Assembly (NCBI GenBank): GCA_963791145.1
Contig: CAWBRT010000009.1
Location: 1 to 64,000 of the forward strand
Source: CAWBRT01 sp963791145
Lineage (GTDB): Bacteria > Acidobacteriota > Terriglobia > Terriglobales > Acidobacteriaceae
Length of the DNA stretch: 64,000 bases
Direction of reading: 5' to 3'
The notes below the pieces were generated by a model, which worked only from the letters and a program-made list of their open reading frames with translations, made no database searches and was not told where the DNA came from. The stretch's first letter is position 1. The number at the start of each line of letters is the position of its first letter. The position numbers were made by a program, and so were the translations under genes. Below, one piece after another: positions 24,873-33,205 of this stretch.

Positions 24873-25214
24873 ATGTCCGATTGCCTGTTTTGCGACATCA
24901 TCGCCGGGAAGATACCTTCCAAGAAGGTCTATGAAGACGATCAGGTTTACGTCTTCGAGGACATCAAGCCGGCGGCTCCGACGCATGTGCTGATCATTCC
25001 CAAGAAGCACATCGTCGATCTCAAGCACGCCCAGCCGGAGGATGCGGCCATTATCGGCTACTGCCAGCTGGTGGCGGCCAAGCTCGGCCGCGAACGCGGC
25101 ATCGAGAACGGCTATCGGACGGTTTACAACGTCGGGCCGGGAGCGGGCCAGTCGGTCTTCCACCTGCACCTGCACCTGCTGGGCGGCCGCGATCTCAAGT
25201 GGCCTCCGGGATAA
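24873..25214 (+). CDS. HIT-family hydrolase (HinT type)
   Basis: 113 residues, the full length of a HinT protein. It starts with SDCLFCDIIAGKIPS and ends with the histidine triad HLHLHLLGGRDL, which hydrolyses AMP-lysine and aminoacyl-adenylate-type phosphoramidates in the cytoplasm. ATG 24873 is chosen because the family begins there; codons upstream are not conserved. It is convergent with the S41 protease across a short hairpin region. Confidence 0.93.
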   Translation: MSDCLFCDIIAGKIPSKKVYEDDQVYVFEDIKPAAPTHVLIIPKKHIVDLKHAQPEDAAIIGYCQLVAAKLGRERGIENGYRTVYNVGPGAGQSVFHLHLHLLGGRDLKWPPG

Positions 25215-25258
25215 ATTCTTTGCCGGGGAAGACCCAGTCAAAAGAGTCCGGGGAGAAT

Positions 25259-25291
25259 AGCAAAGGCCGCCAGACTCGCCGGCGGCCTGTT
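25259..25291. terminator. hairpin between convergent genes
   Basis: AGGCCGCC (25264-25271) pairs with GGCGGCCT (25281-25288) around a nine-base loop. It sits midway between the stop of the HIT gene and the stop of the S41 protease, so it may end both transcripts. The U-tract is weak on both strands. Confidence 0.5.
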
Positions 25292-25317
25292 CACTAGAAA
25301 GTTGTCGCCCGTCGCCG

Positions 25318-26535
25318 CTAACTCGGCTTGCGGTCCAGGTTCTTGAGGACTTCGATCGCCCGCCGCATCTGCTCGTCCTTCTGCGGTTTCTTGGGGGTCT
25401 CCGCCGGCGCTTCCTCGCCCGGCTCATCTTCCGGAGAGACAAACTCGTCGCTGGCATCGGGGACCAGGATATTCGGCGTGACGGCCGCATCCTGAATGGC
25501 CTTGCCGTTGGGAGCAAAGTACTTGGCGGTGGTCAGCAGCAGGGCCGAGCCGTCCTTCATCTCCATGAGCTTCTGGATGGAGCCGGAGCCGAAGGTCTTG
25601 TCGCCGAGCACGTCTCCGCGGGCGTTGCCGAGAACGGCCGAGGCCACGAGTTCGGAGGGACCGGCGGTGCTGCGGTTGACCATCAGCACCAGCGGCAGGT
25701 CGGTGACCGTTTTGTTGGGCTCGGCGTTGAAATTCTGGCGCGGATACCGCTGCCCCTGCACGTAGGCGATCAGGCCATGGTTGAGGAACAGGTTGGCCGT
25801 GGTGATTCCTTCCGCTTCCTCTCCGCCTCCGGAGTTACGCAGATCGACCAGCAGCTTCTTGGCGCCCTGGCGCTGCAGCTCCTTGAGCTTACCGGCCACT
25901 TCCTGGGCGCGCCCCTTGGGGAAGTCGCCGATCTGCAGGTAGCCGATACCGCCTTCGAGCATCCTGGCGGAGACTGCGGGTTCCTTGACCACCTCGCGGG
26001 TAATGGTCAGCTTCTGCGGCGCGGCGCGGCGCGGGCGGACGACGGAGATTGTGACCGTGGAGCCCGGGTCGCCACTGAGCAGGCCGTGAATTTCGGCCAG
26101 CGACATGTCGCGCGTGCTGCGCGATTCCAGGGCTTCGATAATGTCTCCGCTAGCCACGCCGGCCTTGTCTGCCGGGCCGCCCGGAATGACGGAAATCACC
26201 GCCGCATAACCGAAGCGCTTGGAGACATCCGCGCCAATGCTGCCCCGGTGCTCGCTCAATTTCTTATACCGCTTGTACTCGGCCGCACTGAGATAGCTGG
26301 AGTTGGCGTCGAGCGATTCCAGCAAGCCGTGCAGGGCGCCATCGGTGACCGTCTGAATGGCCGGGTCCTCGACGTAGTCGGTGCGAATGCGCTGCAGAAC
26401 TTCGGTGTAGACATTGAGCTGACGGTAGGCGCCATCACCTTTACTGGAGGCCCTTACCCCGAGGCTGCCAACGATTACGAACACCACCAGCAGGCCAGAG
26501 ACGCTGAGCAGAAACAACTTAGAACTTTTCGACAT
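25318..26535 (-). CDS. S41 C-terminal processing protease
   Basis: A periplasmic protease of the CtpA/Prc family. There is one N-terminal TM anchor (KLFLLSVSGLLVVFVIVGSLGV), a PDZ domain (SVIPGGPADKAGVASGDIIEALE) and a catalytic core with Ser in STAGPSELVASAVLGNARGDVLGDKTFGSG and Lys in the same GDKTFG element. RNSGGGEE marks the oxyanion region. The C-terminus is acidic and proline-rich, then KNLDRKPS. Start 26535 (MSKSSK) gives a normal anchor; an upstream ATG adds seven residues. Confidence 0.92.
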   Translation of the reverse strand: MSKSSKLFLLSVSGLLVVFVIVGSLGVRASSKGDGAYRQLNVYTEVLQRIRTDYVEDPAIQTVTDGALHGLLESLDANSSYLSAAEYKRYKKLSEHRGSIGADVSKRFGYAAVISVIPGGPADKAGVASGDIIEALESRSTRDMSLAEIHGLLSGDPGSTVTISVVRPRRAAPQKLTITREVVKEPAVSARMLEGGIGYLQIGDFPKGRAQEVAGKLKELQRQGAKKLLVDLRNSGGGEEAEGITTANLFLNHGLIAYVQGQRYPRQNFNAEPNKTVTDLPLVLMVNRSTAGPSELVASAVLGNARGDVLGDKTFGSGSIQKLMEMKDGSALLLTTAKYFAPNGKAIQDAAVTPNILVPDASDEFVSPEDEPGEEAPAETPKKPQKDEQMRRAIEVLKNLDRKPS

Positions 26536-26556
26536 GTCCACTTCCGGCCGGCCCAT

Positions 26557-26924
26557 TACCCGAACACGGCCCCTTCAACGCATCGAACCTGGTAACAGGT
26601 TTGATGGAAACCCCGGCCTCGACCCGTTCGCCGGGGCATTATCCAGATTATACCTGGGTTGGATGCTCCGGCAGCCACACGGCTGCACGATTGTGGAGGC
26701 TTTCGTTCGTTATTTCGAACGGTTTGTCTTTACTCCCGCAGCGGCTTTTGGAGACCCTAAAGGCCATTACCCTAAAGGCCATTCTTGAGCATGTTGCCGG
26801 CACGGATGCCGCACCGAGCGCGGGGCCTGGAGGTTTGACACTGTCAAGGCGTAACCCGTAGAATCGAAACGTCGAGCAGCCCTGGCTCGGTCCTCGCGCC
26901 TTTGCCTCCCGTGTATGTCCACTT
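26557..26924. other. 368-bp region upstream of tRNA-Met
   Basis: No gene. It contains a perfect 15-bp tandem duplication at 26754-26783 (ACCCTAAAGGCCATT twice) and a small hairpin CGTTCG/CGAACG at 26704-26721. It includes promoter space for the S41 gene (minus) and the tRNA (plus). Confidence 0.45.
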
Positions 26925-27001
26925 GGCGGCGTAGCTCAGTTGGTTAGAGCGACGGTCTCATAATCCGTAGGTCGTTGGTTCGAGTCCAACCGCCGCCACC
27001 A
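26925..27001 (+). tRNA. tRNA-Met(CAT)
   Basis: A 77-base cloverleaf with acceptor GGCGGCG/CGCCGCC, D-arm GCTCAGTTGGTTAGAGC, anticodon loop CTCATAA (anticodon CAT at 26959-26961), T-arm TTGGTTCGAGTCCAA and an encoded CCA. The paired G1-C72 fits elongator tRNA-Met rather than initiator, which usually has a C1 x A72 mismatch. Lysidine-type Ile2 cannot be excluded. Fossil IS repeats begin 18 bases downstream. Confidence 0.96.
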
Positions 27002-27018
27002 AGCAAATCAGGGTCCAA

Positions 27019-27063
27019 CCCGGAGACATAGGTAACAGAATGTACCGGCTACATAGGTAACAG
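27019..27063. repeat. two 20-bp direct repeats, 25-bp period, fossil IS end by the tRNA
   Basis: CCCGGAGACATAGGTAACAG (27019-27038) and ACCGGCTACATAGGTAACAG (27044-27063) match at 17 of 20 positions. They share the layout ACCGGnnACATnnnTrACA and the 25-bp period with the pair at 2517-2560. Confidence 0.5.
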
Positions 27064-27073
27064 TTTTGGCCGA

Positions 27074-27541
27074 TCACTTTTTCTCGAAGCCGGGGGCGTA
27101 GCGCGGCCCTGAGACCGAGGTGTCGACGGCGTTGCCTACGATTCCGTATGTCATGTCCTTGCAGGTAAAGAAAATCACATCGCCCTGGTCGGGGACGGCA
27201 ACCACCGTGTGGACGGCATTGGCCGGAACATAGACGAGAGTTCCGGCGGGAGCCAGCGACTTGACACTCTCAATCTCACAATCGAGCACGCCCTGGACGA
27301 CATAGATCCACTGCTCGTTCGGATGCGTATGAGGACGGGCGCCGGTCCCCTTGGGCATGCGCATCAGGCCACACTGAATGCGTTCGCCTTCCACCAGTGA
27401 GCCGGCGGCCGTGCTGTAGGAACCTCCCGCCAGGACGCGGTTTACCGTCGCCAGATCGAAGTAGTACTTCCCCTTCCCCGCCTTGATTCCCGCGGCCGCC
27501 GGGCCGGCTGCCGGCTGGTTGCTTGTCTTCTGCTCGGACAT
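27074..27541 (-). CDS. cupin-domain protein
   Basis: 155 residues. Cupin motif 1 GARPHTHPNEQWIYVVQG with two His and Glu metal ligands, and motif 2 PAGTLVYVPANAVHTVVA with the third His, predict a metal-binding beta-barrel. A short disordered N-terminus (QKTSNQPAAGPAAAG) precedes it. It faces the fossil IS repeats and is transcribed away from the tRNA. Such single-domain cupins often bind or modify a small organic acid; the substrate is unknown. Confidence 0.8.
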   Translation of the reverse strand: MSEQKTSNQPAAGPAAAGIKAGKGKYYFDLATVNRVLAGGSYSTAAGSLVEGERIQCGLMRMPKGTGARPHTHPNEQWIYVVQGVLDCEIESVKSLAPAGTLVYVPANAVHTVVAVPDQGDVIFFTCKDMTYGIVGNAVDTSVSGPRYAPGFEKK

Positions 27542-27804
27542 AGGTAGCCCTCCAACACAAATTATTTTGACGTATCAGATTGCCCTGTATCGATCTGCCG
27601 GATTCCGAATTGCTACCGTGGCCTACCGACGTACTTCACGATTTGGGAACTGCCAATTGCGCGATGGTGGCCGCGGCCGGCATCTTCTCCACGTTCCAGC
27701 AAGCGTCGATGAGCTGCCGAACCTGCGCCGCCGGCAGGATACCATCGGTAAGATCGCCTGAAGCGAATTTCGCTGCCTGCACATAAATTCAAGAGTAGAG
27801 CTGC

Positions 27805-29573
27805 TCACTTGCCAAGCGCTGCCGGAATGATCGGCAGCAGCAGGTAAGGCTCCTTTCCCGGCTCAAAATGCAGCCGGTTCCGGCCGCCGAAGATCGCGGC
27901 GGGCGATCCTGCGGGTCGTTGTGCAGGAAGGGGCCGATGCCGGGCATCGGGTACGGGGCGTTGGCAAAGCCGCGGTCGCCGAGGCCGTGGTTGAAGTCCT
28001 TGCCGCGCACGTTGAGCACGAACCGATAGCCCGGCGGCACCACGATCGAGGTCGGCAAGATCTCGATATCGAGCTCCACCGGCTCGCCCGGCTTCAGCGG
28101 CCAGATCTCATCGTGCGAATGATAGGGCCGATACGGCAGGCTGCGCTTGGCATCGAGCTTGCGCTGCGAGGCGCGCAGCCAGCCGAGACCAATCGGCACA
28201 CAGGGATCGTTCGAGCCGATGAACAGCACTTCCTTGTCGTCCGGGTCGAAGAGGCGAAGCGCGAGGAAGAGGTCGGCGTCGGTAGTGTCCGAAGAAACAA
28301 AGAGCTTGGCCGCCACCGGCCCGGTGATCTCGACCTCCTGCGCCTGCGGCGGCATCAGGAAGCTAACGCCGTCGCCGGTGGTCTCATACTCGATGGCCGC
28401 GCCGGATTTCGGCTCGCGCACCAGCGCACGGTTCGCAGGGATCGAGGTAGAACCTGGTCCACTGCGTCCGCGCCAGCGGCCATTCCTGCTCGCCGCGGAC
28501 CACGAATTTCTCGCCGGGGTAACGGACCTGTAGCTGGACCGGCGGCTGTTTCTCCCACCCGGTGTTCTCGCCCTTGAGAAAATGCCCGAAGAAGCGCTTC
28601 TGCAGCTTCTCTCCGTCTTTGCGGTAAAAGGGCGCGAAATGCGAATTGCCGTGCACCTCCAGCCACTTCTGCTTGGAGGCGGCGGCCACATAGCCTTCGA
28701 AGTTGCCCCGCGGGTGCAGCCCCATGCCGCCCCAGTTCGCCGAAGACAGCAGCGGCGCCGTGATCTTGTCGAACTTGGGTGAGCGCTCACGGTAATACGG
28801 GGCCGTCCAAGGGACGCTTGCAAAGCCTCTTCGCCGGGTCGATGCGATTCCCCGCCAGCATCTCTTCCGCCAGCGTCTCCGGCCCCGATACCAACTCACC
28901 GGTCACCACGCTCCGCCGGCCACGCTCCCCAACGCCGTGCTGTACCGATACCACTTGCCGGTTGAACCAGGAATGCAAAAACGTCGCAGAGGATGCCGCC
29001 ATGGCGCGCGATGTCGCGGTAATAATCGGCAGCGGCCTCCCAAGCGCATATAGCTGCCAGATGCGGAGGCTGAAGCGAGGCGACATACCACTGGTTCATG
29101 GCGTAGTAGGAGATGCCGTTCAGGCCGATCTTGCCGTTGCTCCAGGGCTGCGCTGCGGCCCACTCAATACAGTTATAAAGATCTTTGGTTTCACGCGGCG
29201 ACCAGATTTCGAGCAGCCCCGGTGAACGGCCGGCGCCCCGGCTGTCTACGCGCATGATCGCATAGCCGTCGGGAACCCATTTCTCGGGATCGATCAGCTC
29301 GAAGACCTGATACTTGTTGGTTGAGCCTTCGGCTATGCCGGGATAGGCGTCAACCATGCGGTTCCAGTTGCCCTTAAAACCCTCCTGGAAAGAGAGGCCC
29401 TTGCCGTAGGGCCCATAGCTCAGGATTACGGGATACCGTCCTTCTTTGAGGGGGCGGAATAGATCGGCGCGCAGGACGATGCCATCTTCCATGGGAACCG
29501 GCACGTCGCAATCGATACGCATGCCGTCCGTGACCATGTTCTGAGTTTGGGCGCCGGTTTCATCCGGTTCCAT
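27805..29573 (-). pseudogene. CocE/NonD-family alpha/beta hydrolase, several frameshifts
   Basis: A serine hydrolase family that includes cocaine esterase and X-Pro peptidases. The N-terminal frame begins MEPDETGAQTQ (29573) and has VPMEDGIVLRADLFRP, DSRGAGRSPG and IGLNGISYYAMNQW, where the usual nucleophile motif G-x-S-Y is GISY. Frames then change near 28975 (to HSWFNRQVVSVQHGVG), near 28805 (to WTAPYYRERSPKFDKITAPLL with WGGMGLHPRG), near 28440 (to EYETTGDGVSFLMPPQAQEVEITGP) and near 27890 (to FGGRNRLHFEPGKEPYLLLPIIPAALGK, stop at 27805). Four breaks in 1.8 kb are more than elsewhere in the window, so true decay is favoured, although error remains possible. Confidence 0.8.
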
Positions 29574-29743
29574 TGATCCCTCCCGGCGAGGCGCACATTT
29601 ACAACCGTATGCGCCAGGCAACTCTGCTGCGGGCTTCAGTCTGCGGCGGTCGAATGGGCCGGTCCGCCAACAATCAACAACGTCGCAGGAATCTCTGTTC
29701 CGGTCTTTTCGCGTGGTTGTACTGCAAACCGGGGAGCGTTGGC

Positions 29744-30448
29744 TTACGCGCTCACAAACTTCTCCAGCACTTCCGGGTTCTGCAGCAGCTCTTGCGGCGT
29801 ATTGTGATATTGGACCAGTCCCGCGGAAATGATATAAAGACGATCCGCCACCGTGCCTGCCAGCTTCGCGTTCTGCTCGATCAGTAAAACGGTCAAGCCC
29901 ATTTTGCGCATCGCCTGCAGCGCCTCGCCGATCAACTGGATCACGATCGGCGCCAGCCCGAGCGACGGCTCGTCGAAGATGCAAAGCTTGGGATCGCCCA
30001 TCAGGCCCATAGCTACAGCAAGCATTTGCTGCTGTCCGCCGGAGAGAGTGCCGGCGAACTGGCGGCGGCGCTGCTTCAGGATCGGGAACAGGTCGCAGCC
30101 TCGCTCCATCAGCTGCTTGCGCCGCTCGTGGCTGGTGAGCGAGTACCCGCCCATCAGCAGATTCTCCTCCACCGACATATGCGGGAACAGCCCTCGTCCT
30201 TCCGGAACCAGCGACAGACCCCGGCGAATCAGCAGGTGCGGCGGGACTCCGACGATCGACTCGCCCAGGAAACGAATGCCGCCGGAAGCCGGTTTCACCA
30301 GGCCGGCGACGGCCCGCGCAATCGAACTCTTGCCGGCGCCGTTGGGACCGATCACGCCGACGATTTCGCCCGGCTGCACGGACATGCTGATGTCGTTGCA
30401 GGCCAGAAAAGGCCCGTAGCGGATGACGAGATTGCTGATCTCAAGCAT
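29744..30448 (-). CDS. livF: branched-chain amino acid/amide ABC transporter ATPase LivF
   Basis: 234 residues. Walker A GPNGAGKSS, signature LSGGQQQMLAVAMGLM, Walker B LCIFDEPSLGL, plus the LivF C-terminus FVSA. It powers uptake together with LivG. It overlaps livG by 8 bases. It is the last gene of the livKHMGF operon; 170 bases separate it from the decayed hydrolase. Confidence 0.93.
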   Translation of the reverse strand: MLEISNLVIRYGPFLACNDISMSVQPGEIVGVIGPNGAGKSSIARAVAGLVKPASGGIRFLGESIVGVPPHLLIRRGLSLVPEGRGLFPHMSVEENLLMGGYSLTSHERRKQLMERGCDLFPILKQRRRQFAGTLSGGQQQMLAVAMGLMGDPKLCIFDEPSLGLAPIVIQLIGEALQAMRKMGLTVLLIEQNAKLAGTVADRLYIISAGLVQYHNTPQELLQNPEVLEKFVSA

Positions 30449-31157
30449 GGGCGGCAGTTCCGAGGTATTCGTCGATCACCCGCTGATTCTGCAGGATTTC
30501 AGCGGGCGGACCGTCGGCCACTTTTTCGCCAGCGATCAGCACCATGACACGGTCCGCCAGCTCGCGAATGACGCGCATCGTATGCTCGATTACGAACAGC
30601 GAACATCGCGCTTTCAATTGCTGCAGCAGCGTGATCATTTCATTGACTTCGGCTACCGCCAGGCCGCCGACCGGCTCGTCGAGCATGATCAGCCGCGGCT
30701 TGAGCACCAGCCGCATCAGCAACTCCAGCCGGCGCTGCTCGAAGAGCGTGAGGCTGCCGGCCTGCTCGTCGAGCTTGCGGTCGAGGCGCAGCCATTCCGT
30801 CAGCTCCCGGATTTCGGCTGCCTCCAAGCCCTTGTTCTCCAGCAGCAGGCGCGCGTCGTCGATATTCTTGCGAACGGAGAGCGAGGAGAAGACCCGCACT
30901 GCCTGATAGGTGCGGCATAGTCCGACCGCGGCCAGCCGGTGGGGGCGCATGCCCGCGATATTCACCCCGGCAAAGGTCAAAGTGCCGCTGTTGCTCCTGA
31001 GATGACCGCTCACGACATTGACGAAGGTGGTTTTTCCCGAGCCGTTGGGACCGATCATTCCCAGCGTCTCTCCCTCCAGTGAATGGCCCGTGACGTTGGA
31101 GAGGGCGTTCACGCCGCCGAAACTTTTGCAAACCCCGTTCACTTCCAGCAGTTTCAT
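30441..31157 (-). CDS. livG: branched-chain amino acid/amide ABC transporter ATPase LivG
   Basis: 238 residues starting MKLLEVNGVCKSFGGV. Walker A GPNGSGKTT, Walker B PRLIMLDEPVGGL, H-switch in VIEHTMRVI. The ABC signature is unusual: AGSLTLFEQRRLELL replaces the common LSYGQQRRLEI, with F-E in place of G-Q. ATG 31157 overlaps the livM stop by four bases (ATGA). The unusual signature could lower ATPase activity or reflect a divergent clade. Confidence 0.92.
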   Translation of the reverse strand: MKLLEVNGVCKSFGGVNALSNVTGHSLEGETLGMIGPNGSGKTTFVNVVSGHLRSNSGTLTFAGVNIAGMRPHRLAAVGLCRTYQAVRVFSSLSVRKNIDDARLLLENKGLEAAEIRELTEWLRLDRKLDEQAGSLTLFEQRRLELLMRLVLKPRLIMLDEPVGGLAVAEVNEMITLLQQLKARCSLFVIEHTMRVIRELADRVMVLIAGEKVADGPPAEILQNQRVIDEYLGTAAHA

Positions 31158-32134
31158 ACGCCCTGCTCGCGTGCCTGTATTGTCTTGACTTCCCGGCCTC
31201 GCCTGCGGGCCAGCAGTGTCAGCCAGGCGCCGTAGATTCCGCCGGGCATCAGCAGCGTGACCAGAATGATCAGCGTGCCCGACAGTATGTCCTTGAACGC
31301 TTGCAGATCCTGCAGCAGGAACGGGATCGGGGCAAGAATGGCGGTGCCGATGATCGGCCCCAGGATCGTTCCCCGGCCGCCAAAGGTGACAAACAGCCAG
31401 ATATTCAGCGATACCAGGACATCGAAGGCGCGCGGCGATATGAATCCTACGTAGACGGCATAGAAGCAGCCGCCGATGCCCGCATAGAGCGATACGATGA
31501 AAAACGCCGTGATCCTGGTGCGCACCACATCGATTCCGATCGACTCCGCCAGCACATCGTCTTCGCGGACGGCAACGAACTTCCGGCCGAGATGGGTACG
31601 CATCAGCCAGGCCCCGAAAAAGATTCCGGCCACGGCCACGACCGCGAGCGCGAAATCGAGACGCGTGCCGGTGAGCGCGGCGCCGCCGAACCAGTCCGGC
31701 GGCGCGATCTCGTTGATACCCGTGTCGCCATTGGTGAATGTCGGGAAGAAGATGAAAGCCAGGGTTACCACCGACTGGATGACCAGCGAGCAAAGGGTGA
31801 AATAAAATCCCTTGAGCCGCAGCGCCGGCAGTCCCAGCGCTACTCCAATCAGCGCCGCCAGCAGGGATGCCACCGGCATGGCCAGCCAGAACGACCATCC
31901 GTAGGTGCGCGTGAAATAGACCATCGCATAGCCGGCGATGCCCGCGATTCCGGCGAACATCAGCGGCATCAGCCCCACGAATCCGGAGAGCAGGTTCATG
32001 CCGGTCGCCCACAGCAGGCTGATCAGGGTCATCCCCAGCACGAAACCCAAAAAGCGGTTGCCCGCGAGCAAGAAAGGCAGAGCGAGCGCCACCAGCGTTG
32101 CCGCCGCGATGCCGATTTTGGACAAATAATTCAT
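31154..32134 (-). CDS. livM: branched-chain amino acid/amide ABC transporter permease LivM
   Basis: 326 residues, 8-10 hydrophobic helices. The EAA-like loop VAVREDDVLAESIGIDVVRTRITAFFIVS is the LivM/BPD signature, followed by a GRGTILGPIIGTAIL element. Four-base overlaps on both sides keep it in one transcript with livH and livG. It forms the inner-membrane channel with LivH. Confidence 0.92.
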   Translation of the reverse strand: MNYLSKIGIAAATLVALALPFLLAGNRFLGFVLGMTLISLLWATGMNLLSGFVGLMPLMFAGIAGIAGYAMVYFTRTYGWSFWLAMPVASLLAALIGVALGLPALRLKGFYFTLCSLVIQSVVTLAFIFFPTFTNGDTGINEIAPPDWFGGAALTGTRLDFALAVVAVAGIFFGAWLMRTHLGRKFVAVREDDVLAESIGIDVVRTRITAFFIVSLYAGIGGCFYAVYVGFISPRAFDVLVSLNIWLFVTFGGRGTILGPIIGTAILAPIPFLLQDLQAFKDILSGTLIILVTLLMPGGIYGAWLTLLARRRGREVKTIQAREQGV

Positions 32135-33012
32135 CGTTTGAATAATCCGTTCGGTTGCACCAGAAGCATGACCAGCATCGCCCCCAGGTAGGAGAACATG
32201 GCGACCGTCGGGCTGGCGAAGATGCTCACGATCGCCTGCGTAAAGCCGAAGGTCATGCCGACTACCAGGGCGCCCAGCACCGATCCCGGCCCGCCGACGA
32301 TCATGATGGCAAACGCCGTGATCGACATGGTCCAGGCCACGCTCAGGTCGAAGCTGTAGGCAAAGGCAAACAGAATTCCACCCAGGAAAATGGTCGTCGA
32401 GCCGAGAACGAACGACAACTTATAGATAGCCCTTACGTTGACCCCGCGCAACGCGGCTGCTTCACGGTTCTGGAAGACCGCCCTGAGCGCGCGGCCGTAG
32501 GGATGATAGCGGAGCAGCGCCAACAACAAGGCCAGCACGCCCAGGCTGATCGCCATCGCCAGCAGGCGGTTGTTCTGGATGGGGAACGGCCCGAGCATGG
32601 TAATCCCCTCGATTACCGGCGGAACCGTGAACTGATCGCTCCACTTGGCGTAGGTCAAGGAGAATATGCCCGACATGATCTGCGTCAGGCCGAGGGTAAC
32701 CACGAAATAGGCGACGTTGCGGTTGGGGGCGTTGTACAGGTGGCGGATTAAAACCAACTCGAGCACGATCGACAACAGGATGCCGAGCACGATTACGGCC
32801 GCCGCCGCGGCCAGGCTGCTCCAGCCCAAGGAGAGGGTAAACGTCCACGCCACCAGGGCGGCCAGCAGGAAAAACTGGCCGTTGCTGGCGTTGGGCAGCC
32901 AGACGCAGCCATAGACGATGGTCACGCCGGCTGCAACCAGGGAAAAAATCGCTCCCATCAGCAAACCGGTCGAGAGCGTGGATAGAAGAATCAGCAGAGC
33001 GGAATCGGACAT
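32131..33012 (-). CDS. livH: branched-chain amino acid/amide ABC transporter permease LivH
   Basis: 293 residues with about eight TM helices. The permease loop FQNREAAALRGVNVRAIYKLSFVLGS matches LivH; GGPGSVLGALVVGMTFGFTQA follows. It overlaps livM by four bases. Upstream, 193 bases including a MITE (33033-33151) separate it from livK, so the MITE could affect read-through from livK to livHMGF. Confidence 0.92.
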   Translation of the reverse strand: MSDSALLILLSTLSTGLLMGAIFSLVAAGVTIVYGCVWLPNASNGQFFLLAALVAWTFTLSLGWSSLAAAAAVIVLGILLSIVLELVLIRHLYNAPNRNVAYFVVTLGLTQIMSGIFSLTYAKWSDQFTVPPVIEGITMLGPFPIQNNRLLAMAISLGVLALLLALLRYHPYGRALRAVFQNREAAALRGVNVRAIYKLSFVLGSTTIFLGGILFAFAYSFDLSVAWTMSITAFAIMIVGGPGSVLGALVVGMTFGFTQAIVSIFASPTVAMFSYLGAMLVMLLVQPNGLFKR

Positions 33013-33032
33013 ATTAGAACTTCCGGGCTAAA

Positions 33033-33151
33033 CGGGTTGCTGAAAAACAAATTGTGGGTAGTTGAGCATACAAGCACTTCCGTAACAGCCCTGTGATGCC
33101 CACATTCCATAGCGCCTCGCTTGTTGCTTCGGCGCGTTTTTCAGCAGCCTG
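33033..33151. mobile_element. 119-bp MITE between livK and livH, TAAA duplication
   Basis: Left end CGGGTTGCTGAAAAAC, right end GTTTTTCAGCAGCCTG, flanked by TAAA at 33029-33032 and 33152-33155. Its right half is nearly identical to the MITE at 11738-11857 (CCCACATT ... TAGCGCCTCGCTTG ... CGGCGCGTTTTTC). The ends match the IS at 16727-18010. It lies inside the liv operon, where its hairpin could reduce expression of the downstream genes. Confidence 0.85.
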
Positions 33152-33205
33152 TAAAGGCCCCCGCGGACACGCGCGGTCCGCAGGGACGTGGAGCCTTGCG
33201 CCAAT

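Noticed and set aside
30441..32012. A 523-residue minus-strand gene covering livG and half of livM
   Set aside because: The upstream part is livM in the wrong frame; LivG starts at 31157 with an ATGA overlap.
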